From Galerina marginata (taxonomy: Eukaryota > Basidiomycota > Agaricomycetes > Agaricales > Galerinaceae): a DNA stretch of 64,000 bases. The position numbers and the translations under genes were made by a program. The notes below the pieces were generated by a model, which worked only from the letters and a program-made list of their open reading frames with translations, was not told where the DNA came from and did no database searches. The stretch is taken from NCBI GenBank assembly GCA_023014335.1, contig JAECYW010000001.1:2604001-2668000 (forward strand), read 5' to 3'. Numbering within the stretch: the first letter of the stretch is position 1; each line of letters starts with the position of its first letter. Shown piece by piece: positions 16,283-28,073 of this stretch.

Positions 16283-19200
16283 TCACAGCGACCAAGGCAG
16301 TCCACCCCAGTAGCGACGCCCGATCTTAAAAACAACAATAATCCACACTGCGACCCGTCCGACATCAAGAACAAGATACGGTTTACGAGAACCACAGATG
16401 AAGGCTGTTCCCGCAATAATAGCAAACAGCCAGCGCGAAGATAACCGGTTTTCGAAACTATATTTTTCCATCAGCAAAAGCAACATAAAGTAAGTATCAA
16501 ACACTCACTTTGGTCTGTCAAACAGTTTTCCAGGGGTCCACGATGCATAATCTGCAAGGAACAAGGAACGGAAGGACGGCTAGGAAATTGTGATCCCCGT
16601 CAAAGGGAGTCGTATATCCAGCGGTCAATAGTGTTCGCACCCAGACTGCCAGCACAGGGGCAGTCAAGGGCAATAGCCAGGTCATGAACAATAGGATATG
16701 CAGATTATGATTGAGGTTATCTCGTTTTATATCCCAAACCTCTGGAGGGCGACGGTCTAAAGACATGGTTGGACTTTCTGGCAGAGATCCACTGCTTCTC
16801 CCTACGTCCGGAGCGCTGTATCAGAGGAACTGCGTCGGTTTTTGGCCTATCTGAAATAGTGGAAAAGTACTGCGACGATGAGGCGCAGGTGTAAAGATGA
16901 AGCAGCCAGCAGCCTAAGTAGGCGACTTGCCAGGGAACAAAGAGGAAAATAGTGGCGCAAACAATAGCAAGGGAAAGAATCGTGCTCCTAGGAACACTAA
17001 CTTTCTCAGTTCGGCTAAGGTACGGTTTCGTTATTAATCACCATAACAAGTATGCTTGGGACGTAACTGACCTTCCGAAGAGGATAGTACTGACCTGACC
17101 GATTATTGTTAAGAGGGCAACAAGAATCCACCAGCTGATGCATACGAGCCCACTTGCAAGGAACAAGACCAGGGGTGCTATTGGTGCAAGGAACAAAACA
17201 CCTTCATTCCCGAGGTAAAGTGACTCCGGGAGAGGGAAAGCAGAAAACACAAATGATGCTGGAAGCAGGTAGCGGAATAGGGCGGAGGTATAGCGAGCTA
17301 GAGATTGTCCAATGGTTGGCACAGGCGCTGAAGGGTGACAGTCTCTTAGTGAAAGTGTCTGTAGGATGAAATTCATATAAACTTACCGCCGTGGTCATGA
17401 TGTGACCAAGCAAGGAAAACCACAGTAGCCGCAACACCTGCAGACCAACTGACCTAGGGTCGGTCAGATACCGCGAAGCCCATCGTCCCATTGTTGCAGT
17501 CCAATCAATTGCGAATATCGAATTTCTTAAACTCATTCCTACAATCTGGTTCGCCAGAAGAATAGATGGTGAAGTTCAATGCAGACGGATAATGCCGCGC
17601 TGGGTCTATATACGGTGCAGCCAAATGTGTATGCAGTAGAATGCGCCTGTTGGGACCTCTCGCCAGTGGGAAATAATGGGTTTCCTCGGGATGCGAGGCA
17701 TGGATAACCAAGGGAGGAAGGAGGACATCTACTGGCAGGTATCAGTGATGAATTGATAGCGGAAATGAACTGAACATGCGAACCCAAGCATGAAGACATC
17801 AAATAGCGTTCGGGCACCACGCGATATACGACCAGGGCGTTTGATAAGAGGTTGGGAAACGTAAAGGAAGCACTCATCCCTTCGTGCTCATGGACAAGGA
17901 CAGATAACGGTCCCATGAGTAGGGCTATCATGAGACATTAGCACTGTCAAAAGGGCGGGAAGTGAAACGTACAAAAGGTGCTTGTAGTGGATACAATAGG
18001 TTTGTCGTGGGTCAATCCAGCGAGGACCCAGCCTTGACCGTCTGGGTGATCGACTTTAATACCGATCCACTGACCGCTAATTCTTGGAACATAGGTCTCG
18101 AAAAGTACAACCCCTTCAGATTCGTCAGACCCTTCTTGAGGAACGGGGAAACTCCTTCCAGGAATAGGGTTAGGGATGAGTTTCAGCGTTTCTGGCTGCA
18201 GCGGAGTGCATTGAACGGACGCCGAGAAAGTATCGGTGCAACTCAAGATAGAAACCCGAAGCGAACTTGCATGTTCTGGTGACACAGGAGGGATCGCGCC
18301 TCGAGATACCAAGACCGTGATTTTTTGCTTTGGAGAGTCTTCCAAGACGGGTAAGAGATATGTTTTTGAAAACGTTGGCTTTTGAAGCACCAGCTTCGTC
18401 CCAGAGGGAAGTGCTGAAAAGTCGCCTGATGAAACCTCAAGCCCGTGCTCGTCCACAGAAAATTTGACAGGGAGTCTGTGTCCATCTCGCAGCCATTTGT
18501 CCAGAGCAACAGCTCTGAGGGTTACGTTGTTCTCCCCGCCGACTTCCAAGGCAGCGCGAGCGACCCTCCAACGAACTTGATGGCACCAAACCATCTCTCG
18601 ATGTCCCACTCCCGTCCACTGCTCCTTCCAAAGCAGATGTAAAAATAGTTCGCCTGAAGATGTCCTTTGGTGTCCTTGGCAAAACGCAAGATTCGGACGG
18701 GATCATCATGTCTGTTGCCCCACCGCAAATAGAAACGAGAGGAGTAGGGTCCGCTATCCAGTGTCTCCTGCAACCTGGCATATAACCTGTCGATACGAGA
18801 GTCGAACCGAGCTGGCGGTAAGGTGTGAGGAGTTGACATAGTGATGATGGCCTGAGATTTTGTCTGACGGAAGCAACGACGTCGCAACAATGCCTCCCAT
18901 GGAATGACCCATGATGATAATGGTCGTACCTGGGGGGTACAAGGAGAGAATATAGGATATTGCCTGCGATGTATAAGCAATCTGTGATTCAAGGGTTGAG
19001 CCATGGAAATGCAGAAAGGTCTTCGTTGAATTCCACTATATGTGTTATGTTTTGAGTTCAACTTCGAGTTGGGAAAGATGACGACACTTACCATGCAAAA
19101 AAGTCCAGTGGTTTTTTCAAAGCACGCGACTCAAAACTTGCTGACACCACATGCGGAGATGAGAAATATTGTCTTGTGGCGGAAGACGCTATAGAGCGAA

Positions 19201-19574
19201 CTTGGTGGGACGACCCAGCGTTGCCTGGAATGAAGAGAACTGGCAAGTGAACCTTTTCGCTGGCCCGTTTCCTGCAAGTTGCTGCTCCCTGAAAACCTGT
19301 AACTAGATAATAAAAGGGAATAGCGAACCTGAACGGAATCCCAAGCAACTTCACGATACAACCACAGGCTGTACCGAAACGCCAGTGGGCTCCAACTTGA
19401 GTTAAAGTCAGCTTGCAGCACGTAAGACGGCGACATCCATGACATTCGACATCCTTGCGGAGAGAGGTTCTCAGAAATGTCGGAACTGGCAAGATAGAAC
19501 AGCAAGGCGGCAACCAAGGAAGAAATTCCGAGAAACCCAGTGACGAAGTTTGGCATTAAGGAAAGAAACGTCAT
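16283..19574 (-). CDS. BST1: GPI inositol-deacylase (PGAP1/Bst1 family)
   Basis: Bst1 removes the acyl chain from inositol of GPI anchors in the ER, helping GPI-protein export. The start MTFLSLMPNF is followed by a hydrophobic segment (about residues 10-29), fitting an ER membrane anchor. Family motifs follow: SLWLYREVAWDS, PVLFIPGNAGSSHQVRSIAS, DFNEDLSAFHG-like, IIIMGHSMGGIVA (lipase nucleophile Ser in GHSMG), IITMSTPHTLPP, SICGGATDMMIPSESCVLP, and WTGVGHREMVWCHQVRWRVARA. The C-terminal half holds several strongly hydrophobic segments (17376 down to 16290), as expected for a polytopic member. The stop is after GGLPWSL. Frame is kept by short introns, but single extra bases seem present near 18620, 18770, 18850 and possibly 19095. 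It lies head-to-tail with the metacaspase. Confidence 0.85.
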
Positions 19575-20260
19575 CTATTGAATATTCTGACGGTAATTGT
19601 TTCTACACTTTTTTCAATATTTGCGATTTTTCCGCAGTGATGTGTTGCTTCATTGCAACAACAACCCCTACACAAATTGGAAGCCAAATTTCCTGTCTGG
19701 GTTTCGAGCATGGTCCACAATTGCACAAGAAAAGAGTAGATCGCAAAGACGTCGCTGATCGTCCAACAGTGCTCATATATTTTTGTACAGCGGATGGATG
19801 TAGTAGTCTAATGGCATTCCGTCATCATCCTCCTCGTCCGCCTCGACTTCTTTATTGTCCTCATTGCTGAAGGGCCGGGAGTTTCAAAGCATGTCGCACA
19901 GTGGTGGTGTAACTCTTGTCAATTTCTACTTGGATGAGTATGGCAGAAACACTTCAAGTTTTAGGCTTCCTTCACTGCCTGCATCGATCACTTGACAAAC
20001 ACAAAATCTCATGATCAAACAGAGAGAACTCAATTATATGCGTGATATTTTGAACGATGAGATTGTATTGACAATGACGTAGGATAAAAATGAAGGGAAC
20101 ATCTCGATAATACGCATGCATGTAAAAAGGCAATGGGGACTGTGGCGGAGTGGCGAAATATGGGCGCGGGTCATGGGATGCGCGTCACAAACAACGTCGC
20201 AAAAGAGGTAGAAGGTGGCGAGAATCGAGAGAACAACAAGAAACCCAAGCGAGAAATAGT
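19575..20260. other. Intergenic: BST1 promoter side and 14-3-3 3' flank
   Basis: 686 bp between two minus-strand genes. I see no coding sequence or RNA gene. The part near 20000-20250 is probably the 14-3-3 3' UTR; the part near 19575 should contain the BST1 promoter. Confidence 0.45.
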
Positions 20261-21195
20261 TTACTCGTCAGCCGGTGCCTCAGTCTCATCCTTGGCGTCG
20301 GCAGCCTTGTCAGCTGAATAAGAGAGATTGTCAGGAGTTAGTATTTAAAAGAACGGAATCGTGACGAACCCGAAGTCTTGCATATCCGAGGTCCATAATG
20401 TCAAGTTGTCGCGGAGGAGTTGCATAATCAGAGTGGAATCCTTATAGCTCTCTTCTGATAGGGTGTCGAGTTCAGCGATAGCATCGTCGAAGGCCTGTTT
20501 GGCGAGGTGGCATGCACGGTCGGGGCTGTTGAGGATTTCGTAGTAGAAGACAGAGAAGTTCAGCGCAAGACCAAGACGGATAGGGTGTGTAGGAGGGAGC
20601 TCAGTGACAGCAACGTCGGAGGCGGCCTTGTAGGCTTCCAGTGACTTGTCAGCGCTATCCTTACGCTTATCGCCAGTAGCGAACTCGGCAAGGTATCGGT
20701 GGTAGTCGCCCATCCTAAAGATAGAAATCAGTCAGGGGTACGATGATCATTCCAGATAAACACCTACATCTTGTGGTAGAAGACCTTAGACTCTCCTGAG
20801 GCCGCCTGAGGGAATGAGGTGCTTGTCCAGAACGTCGAGGATATCCTCGCAGATCTTAGCCAGTTCGCTCTCAATCTTCTCTCTGTAGCCCTTGATCATG
20901 GAAACCTGAGCCTCGTTGCCTTTAGATTCCTCCTTTTGCTCAATGGAGGAGACGATCCTCCACGACGCGCGACGAGCACCGATAACGTTCTTGTACGCAA
21001 CGGAGAGGAGATTTCGCTCCTCGACGGTGAGTTCCTGGTCAGACGACGCGACACGCTTCATGTTCTCGACCATTTCTATAGAGAGGGGTAAGAAAAGTGG
21101 CACACGAGCGAATACACATCTCGCGTACCTTCATAACGCTCAGCCTGCTCAGCGAGCTTGGCGAGGTAGACAGAGTCTTCGCGGGATTCGGGCAT
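20261..21195 (-). CDS. BMH1: 14-3-3 protein (phosphoserine/threonine-binding adaptor)
   Basis: 14-3-3 proteins are dimeric cytosolic adaptors that bind phosphorylated partners. The product begins [22 protein letters not shown] and continues with the family signatures [108 protein letters not shown], and an acidic tail ending EAPADE. These cover the whole nine-helix fold, and the phosphopeptide-binding Arg and Tyr residues lie in segments that are present. Introns lie after YE, inside KMMG and before the acidic tail. Two single-base excesses break frame: near 20805 (CCCTCAGGCGGCC where SAASGE needs one fewer base) and near 20373 just before the last intron. Because this protein is very highly conserved, these are among the clearest frame disruptions in the window. 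Confidence 0.93.
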
Positions 21196-23878
21196 CTAAA
21201 AAAACATCAATACGGGGGTTACAACGCGTATAAACGCGTCCGACACGTACATTGACTGGGTGATGGGGGTGGTGATGGGCGGTGAACGGGTGGCGCTGTA
21301 AGGGGAAGAAGATGAGCTCGTCGTCCGCGGGGGGGAGGAGGTGGGGACTCACGTTGGTGGGAGGGTAATAGGGCTGAAGTTGGAGTTGATGGGTGAAAAA
21401 AAGCAAGAAAAGGCAAGCTGAAATAAAGCAGCTTGGGCAGAGGGTTATACCCTAGAGCACGTGATCGGATCGCAGGGCAAAGGGTTGTGGTCACTCACGT
21501 GTCCGGTTCCAATGGAAGGTTTCTATTTCCACTTCCGTTCTTCCCGAGACCGTTATCTTGACGACGTCACTTGGTCCGTTGCACTTGTTCTCGCTTTCTC
21601 AGCTCTAGGAGGCTTTCATTCATCTCTGTCTTCTCGCAGTTGAATCTCTCTCCTTGTCCGCTGCGTCGTATCTATCTTTTTGTTCTGCAGGCCTGGCTTG
21701 TCAGACCATTTGATCTCATCATTCCAGATGGTTCTGATCCAGGTCCGAAACACCTCCTGAAGCTGCATAGGTTTAAAGTAGCATCCTCTAGAGCACTCGA
21801 CACCAGTCCGACGCTGCACCTTGGCCAAAAACAATCTTACTGCTCCATCGGGCTACCTTCAATATCACTCGCATCCATGTTATTGATCAGACTTAATGGT
21901 TGACTGGCAGCAGAGGTGCTCCATCCACGACGTTGACTAGAAGTTCTGAACCATTTTCTTTGGTCCATTCGAATGAAATTCGTTTTCTTCCCTTTGCGTA
22001 ATTTCTTGAACCTGCCCACAGCTTACATGTGCATGCCTCACAGTTGTCTTATCTTTGAATTGAACAACAAGCGCTTATACTCTTTTGATGTCTGTCGAAA
22101 TTGGAAAACTCAAAAAGGATTTTAGAGCAAGGAAAACGAAATCAAAGGACCACCCTTTGCCCAGACAACGGGTCAAAGGGTTCTTTCATTTGACAAGTCG
22201 TCCAACTGTCGTCGTATGTCTTTCATTCCTACTTACTACTTATCTATATTGAGACCCAGAATTGGCCGGGTATATTTTGATTGACGTGTGTCTGCATCAA
22301 ACCAGCTGTTTCCTTCACAGCTAACAATCCGCCGATCTATCCGGGGGACAAAGCTTGCTGGACTGCGGTGCCGACGTAAGGTCTGCCTTTCTCATCAAGA
22401 CAGCACCCCAAAATCTTGCATACGTTGGAGCGGCACAGTCCGAATGTGCCATATCAGTCAATAACTCTGGAGCCATGCCTGGGTGGGGTGGAGGGTTGGG
22501 TGTCATCATGGAGTCCACAATCCACTCAGCACCATCAAGCACACTGCCTCCATCTTCCTCGCATGCGTTCAACACCTGATCAAGAAGGCCTGTAACCTGG
22601 TTCGTCAGAACAGAACAATCGTTATCGTAGTCGATGGCATGAATTCGGTGTTATCACTCTCATAAATCGCTGCTCTATCATCGAATAACAAATCGGAAGG
22701 TCCTAATATTTATTCGAAACAGAATTGATCAACAAGCCGCAGTTGAAAACGCTGACAGTTGGTGAAGACGACATGAACTCGAGCTCGACGGATTCCGCAT
22801 CAGTGTCTCGCGATACACCAACAATGGTGTTTGTTCTGACTGGCATAAATTATCCGGCAGATCAGCGCTATACGAATAGGGGTGGGCTATTGTACCCTGA
22901 GCGCTTAGGTCTGATCATGAAACGCTCTTCAGCTGTGCAGCATGCTCCCGCCTAAATGGTCAGGCCATTTTCCCCGGCTTGTGTGATTCCAGCTTGAATT
23001 GCCTCCGAAATACTATAAAACGGACGGGAGTGGAAAGCCGTGGCATTGAAAAACAATCTTGACAATAGGCGCCTACCCTTATCTATTCTGTCAGAGACGG
23101 TGACATTCACAGCCGACTATGGCGAATTTGGGCACGACTAACCAGGAAATAAACGCTTGCGAAGCTATTCGGGCCTTGAAAGATTTCAAGTTGCGTAGTC
23201 ACGATTTCGACATACAGTAGTCATTAGCGCCGGGGCGGACTTTGTCGCTTCTCACTGTTCTCAGTGCACGTTGCCAGGCTTTGCTCCGTACCGACGACCT
23301 GGCAGCAGAGCGACCATGTCGATGACGAACCACTTCATCAAGCCCACCGTCCAACGACAGTTGCCTTGGGCAGGGATCCGTTATATAAGGCTGCTCGAGG
23401 AACTGCCGGTGGAGGCACAGAGGTGGTCTATTACTTTTCATGGAACCCACAGCAAGTGACACGAGGAGTAGTCCAATATTCATGGAAGTGCTTAGTTACA
23501 ACGGGTAAAAGGTGATTACAACTTGAAGTCTCCGACACAACGCCAGCCCCGAAAACTTTTGGAAATGCTGATAATTTATAAGTGAACACAATGATTCTCT
23601 CAATTTGTCGCAGAAAAATAGCAGCGATAACTGGTCGACATGAAGGTGGTGGGTTTGGGTTTGAACTTTGAATTTTTAAAGCGCATTGGACTCCAATTAT
23701 TGCCAATTAATGAATTATTGGACGCGTCGCGGATCCTTGTCGTCACGTGCGTACACCTTTTTCTATATATTGCCCGCGCGTGAAGGGTCCAATTTGAACT
23801 TTCTTTGTTCTGGTCTTCCATTGGACGCGTTTTTGTTCACCCATATCCAACACGTATCAATAATCATCTTGATTCACG
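21196..23878. other. Gene-poor 2.7 kb stretch
   Basis: The left part holds the 14-3-3 5' UTR and promoter. The rest has no convincing gene. Open frames at 22321-22575 (-), 22725-22955 (+) and 23199-23483 (-) lack recognisable motifs and cannot be chained by good splice sites. Near the right end a CACGTG (about 23745) and a TATATA run (about 23764) may be promoter elements for the gene at 23879. No terminal repeats or transposase remnants were seen by eye. Confidence 0.45.
21440..21575 (-). promoter_or_regulatory. Candidate upstream regulatory region of the 14-3-3 gene with two CACGTG boxes
   Basis: Two palindromic CACGTG motifs (21458-21463 and 21496-21501) lie 38 bp apart, about 260-305 bp upstream of the 14-3-3 start, and a GACGTCAC element follows near 21560. 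CACGTG is a bHLH and bZIP-type binding core in fungi. Whether these sites are used is inference. Confidence 0.3.
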
Positions 23879-24572
23879 ATGGCACCTACCACCACAGCCA
23901 CCAAAAAACGAAAAAGCGACACGTCCACCTCGTCGGCATCGAAGAAAGCCAAACTCGCTGCTGTTGCTCAAGCCGAAACCGTCGAAAACATCCTGTCCGA
24001 CGCGGCAAACTTTTCTTTGCCAGAAACCTCGATGGATACACGCGCCTTAATTCTGAGTCTCGCTCAATACGCGCGTAGCTTGGAAGAGGAGGTGGATTCA
24101 TACAAGCCGAAAGCAAAATCTCCCAAAGAACTCGAAGCCGCTGCCGAAAAGCTGGCAAACGTTGCTCGAAGTGGCATTCGAAAGCAGATGACGGTCAGTG
24201 CCACTCGTGAAAGTCGCATTCGCATCTCACTTTGTTTTTCCTTCGTAGTGGAAGCCAACCTGCAAAGAAGGCAGGGCAAAGTGGCTATACGATGGCGTTT
24301 GCAGTGACGCGGAAGTCTTTGGAAAACTGCTGGGTCTGGATGGTCCACCCACCTTCAAGACCAAGAAGATGCCTGCCACTGAATTCGAAGAATTGATTGG
24401 GGATTTGGATGTCGCCATTCGGTTCGTTAACTACACTTGATCTTGAATATCTCTGTGGTGTTAATTCACCTTGGTATTTAGCTATGATACCCTTCGACTT
24501 ACTTCCGAAGTAAACATCCACTGGAAGCCAAATGACGGTACATTCAAGTTCAGTGGCAGCTACGGAAAGTAG
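23879..24572 (+). CDS. Small conserved-looking hypothetical protein, probably nuclear
   Basis: Three exons give about 190 residues: exon 1 from the ATG to KQMT, an intron GTCAGT...GTAG, exon 2 WKPTCKEGRAKWLYDGVC to DLDVAIR, an intron starting GTTCGT and ending in TTTAG, and exon 3 YDTLRLTSEVNIHWKPNDG ending FSGSYGK. The N-terminus has a basic cluster (KKRKSD and SKKAK) that resembles a nuclear localisation signal. A helical region follows (residues about 35-100), then a more globular C-terminal half with conserved-looking Trp and Cys residues. I do not recognise the family and assign no function. The clean splicing and the absence of frame breaks make it a good gene model. The start is the first ATG after TATA-like sequence. 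Confidence 0.7.
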
Positions 24573-24913
24573 AATCCAGGTTCCAAGTTCCAACGATCAA
24601 AAGAACCCAACAACTTTGACTCTAACTCTAAGGCGTACTTAATTACAGAGGCCATCGCCTTGTTTACATAGCTTACATCCTTTGCTGTAACATACGGATT
24701 TTCCTCTATTTCATACCATGTCATTTTTCACGATTTATTGAAAGTCTCTTTCATAGATTCCGAAGAAGATAAATTAGGAATTGATCGCCCTGGTTTGAGT
24801 CGGGCCGTTGGAGCCGGCTGTGAGCGAGCGACGGATTGAACTTTTCATTTCTTGTTTCCGCTGTCAAGTGTTTTCTCCAATATCGAGGATATTGCACTCT
24901 CCCCCCTCGCACT

Positions 24914-27754
24914 ATGCCTGCTCCTGCAGCTGCACCAGCTCAAGGACAACAAGAGGAGGCTCCCATACAGAAATGGATCAAGATTGCCCAGGTTCGTTCC
25001 GAGGTACAAGTTGTCTTGATAACATGGAACTAACGAACAACACTACTGCTTCATAGCAAGTCTTCATGGTCTGGGCGGTAACTAACCTCGGTGTGTCTCC
25101 AGCTCAACTTGACCATATACAAGTCCCATGCTAACTCAAGTTTTATCTTCCAGCGACGAAATTCTTCGCAGGCAAACAAGAAGCCCCCGTTACGCCTGCA
25201 GCGGACTCCGAAGGGAAACCTGTACCACAAGGTGCCGTTGACCCATGGAGTTTACCGCCTGTGCAGGTTGTGCCGTATTGGCCCCTGGGTTTGAGCCTTG
25301 ATATGCATGTGCACCTCTCGACGTCACCCAAAGGCGACGTGTTCGCTAAATGGGCCCGAAAAGACAAAGATCAGGACCTACCCAACTTTGTGTGGAAGAA
25401 TATAACTTATGGAAATTATAATGATCATCGCGTAATCGATTTTGATATCAAATTCCCTGAGGTGAGTTCTGTTCGTCGCCTGCGACCGGTTGGGATTAAC
25501 CGTGCACATTGTCGTAGTCTGTGTTGAGGAATGGCTCATTATGGGCTGATATCGTCCTTACCAGGGACGGAGCAGACCCTGATCCACGGAGTCCTACATT
25601 TGATCCAGCGCGGATACACTATGTTCGCAAGCGTATGTCCTCAGCTTTTTCGACCTTTCTGTGGTTCACTTACAACACAATTAGTGTTGACCCCTTACCT
25701 CCCTAGGGTCAAGGTCAGGAAAGAAAAGAACCTATTGAGTGGTAATGAGCATGAAGAAGAGGTTCAAGAGGTATGTCTTTCGGTTTATATAGATACTTGA
25801 CTATTTTATTTAGCATGTCCAGCCCGACTTCATTGCGCCTCATTGGCATCAAGTGCGTCTTAAAACACTCAGCCATCCATTCTTCTAATGGCCATCTATA
25901 GAATGTCACTTTAGCTCTGATTTCCGATGCTGCTGGCATTCCCTACTCTGGTATTCCTGCCCCAGTTGCCGAATGTTAGTTGAACAACGTATATTTCTCG
26001 TTTACTCGGCTGATAAAAATTCTGAAGTTGTCCACCTGGTCCCCGACAAACGAGATGAAACTGGAACGAAAGGCTTCTACAAGCCGATCATCTTCCCTAA
26101 CGAATTCTGGCATCTTCGGTCTCATTATGTCGAGATTAATGATACAACTCCGTCGCTGCCCGTCCGAATTACGTTCCAACCCATGTCATATATGAAGTTC
26201 CAGATTTTCGCTTCTATGACACATGGGTTTAATGAGGCTGCAAAGCAACAAGGGCAAACCTCCGGGGCCGAGCTTGACGAGGTCAAGCGAATGCTTTTGG
26301 AAACCAACCCTTGGTTTTTAGCTTTGACTGGGTTGGTTAGTATCCTGCATGTCGTGTAACTACCTTTTCCCGACCTTTAGTTCCTTTCTAACATAATTTC
26401 TTCAAGCTTTGAGATGTTGGCATTCAAGTCCGACGTATCACACTGGAGACACAAGAAAGAGATGGTCGGCGTATCAGTTCGGTGAGCAGTATGGGTAAAT
26501 TTCTGTTCATGACATTTTACTTATAAATCCATCTTTCCACAGAACTGTAAGCCTTGACAACTTGCAACCTTCATACTCATACTGAAGACAGTGTTCAGAT
26601 TGTTACCAATGTCTTCGTTCAAGCTGTTATCTTGTTGTACCTTATCGACAATAATGAGAACACAAGTTGGATGATCCTCATGGGCTCCGGTATGGGTGTT
26701 TTAATTGAAGCCTGGAAGGTATGCTCCGGCAATGCATTATTATTCTACCGTGGTTCTCACAAATTCAAATAGATCACAAAAGCTGTGGATATCAGTGTTA
26801 TTCCCAGTCCTGCAGGTTCCCGTCTTCCTTATAAATTGGACATCAAAGGTAAAGTTTCGTCTCTCAGAATTAACGAGGTAGTAACCACGCCATTACCCTG
26901 CAGATAAACATGTTCTCAGTGAAGATGAAAAGAAAACTCAGGAGTAAGGACTCCTAACCACCTCAGCGGGGTAATGGGATTGACGTTCTTGACAGATACG
27001 ACCGACTGGCATTCCGCTACGTGTCCTACGTGGCAATACCGTTGCTCGCTGGATATACTATCTACTCGCTCATCTACGAATCGCACAGAGGATGGTACAG
27101 TTTCGTGATATCGACCCTCACGTCTTTCGTGTACATGTTTGGTTTCGTAAGTCGTCACTATGAAGCAGTCCAAGACGATTTACTCATGGTTCTTATAATG
27201 CCTAGGCGCAATTGATTCCCCAGTTGATCATCAATTATAAACTTAAGGTTCCTGGTTTCTTTCCCATGCCAGATTCCCAAGGAACTCATGTGTCGTATTT
27301 TTATGCATAGAGTGTGGCGCATATGCCAATGAAGGCAATGGTGTATAAAACGCTATCGACGGTTGTCGACGACTTCTTTGCGTAGGTGACCCATTCTTAC
27401 AGGAAATTGTGTGTATTCATGCGATTTTTTATAGATTCTGCATCAAGATGCCATTCCTTCACCGTCTGGCTTGTTTCCGGTACAGTGGTCTCACCGGTGT
27501 ATAAACGATTGTGCGGCTAATAAGCACCGGGATTGTCTGTGTGGCTATTTAGCGACGACGTCGTCTTCCTCATCTTTTTGTATCAGGTATATTTGTGTAT
27601 TTTTTGTTAACCGCAATGGCTGACAGTTCGCATGCAGCGTTGGATATATCGCATTGACCCGAAACGGGTCAATGAATATGGACAAGTACTGGCCACGGAT
27701 GCAGATCTGGCTGCAGAAGGGAGCAAGAAGGGAGAGAGCAAGAAAGACAAGTAG
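24914..27754 (+). CDS. CLPTM1: CLPTM1-family multi-pass membrane protein (cleft lip and palate transmembrane protein 1 homologue)
   Basis: CLPTM1-family proteins are multi-pass membrane proteins of the ER/Golgi; the human relatives affect receptor trafficking and lipid scrambling. The spliced product shows family segments: WKNITYGNYNDHRVIDF, NGSLWADIVLTRDGADPDP, FYKPIIFPNEFWHLRSHY, LLETNPWFLALTGLVSILH, FEMLAFKSDVSHWR, KKEMVGVSVRT, LIEAWKITKAVD, YDRLAFRYVSYVAIPLL, and FAQLIPQLIINYKLKSVAHMP. Hydrophobic segments match about five helices in the C-terminal half. The tail is Lys-rich and ends KGESKKDK, which could be an ER-retrieval type signal (KKxx-like). About 14 introns keep frame with no single-base problems. 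Between SVR and IVTN two introns (26482-26542 and 26547-26598) flank a 4-nt exon, AACT, supplying the conserved Thr. Confidence 0.88.
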
Positions 27755-28073
27755 GGCTAAAAATTTCCTCGGAGAAATGAGAAGACCCTGCGCGTGTGTT
27801 TATATAGTAGAATATGAGAACGTGCTGCCATTCTAAGAGCGGTATGGATTCAACGTGTGGACGGAGCATGTCCGGTGAGATCGATGGGATGAACGATGAG
27901 AGCGATATGGCGAACAATGCCTGCTTGTGATTTTCATGTCCAGATTAAATGTCCGCTTTGAGGTCCGGCTCTTCCGATCCGGGACAGTTCCCTCCGAATT
28001 TGAGTTGACCAAAACCACGTCCGACGCCCGCAACGACACCGCTCAGCAAAGTCGCTTTTTATTGTGCCATCTC

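Noticed and set aside
22321..23515. Several short open frames in the gene-poor region
   Set aside because: No motifs, no repeats at their borders and no splice chaining; treated as chance.
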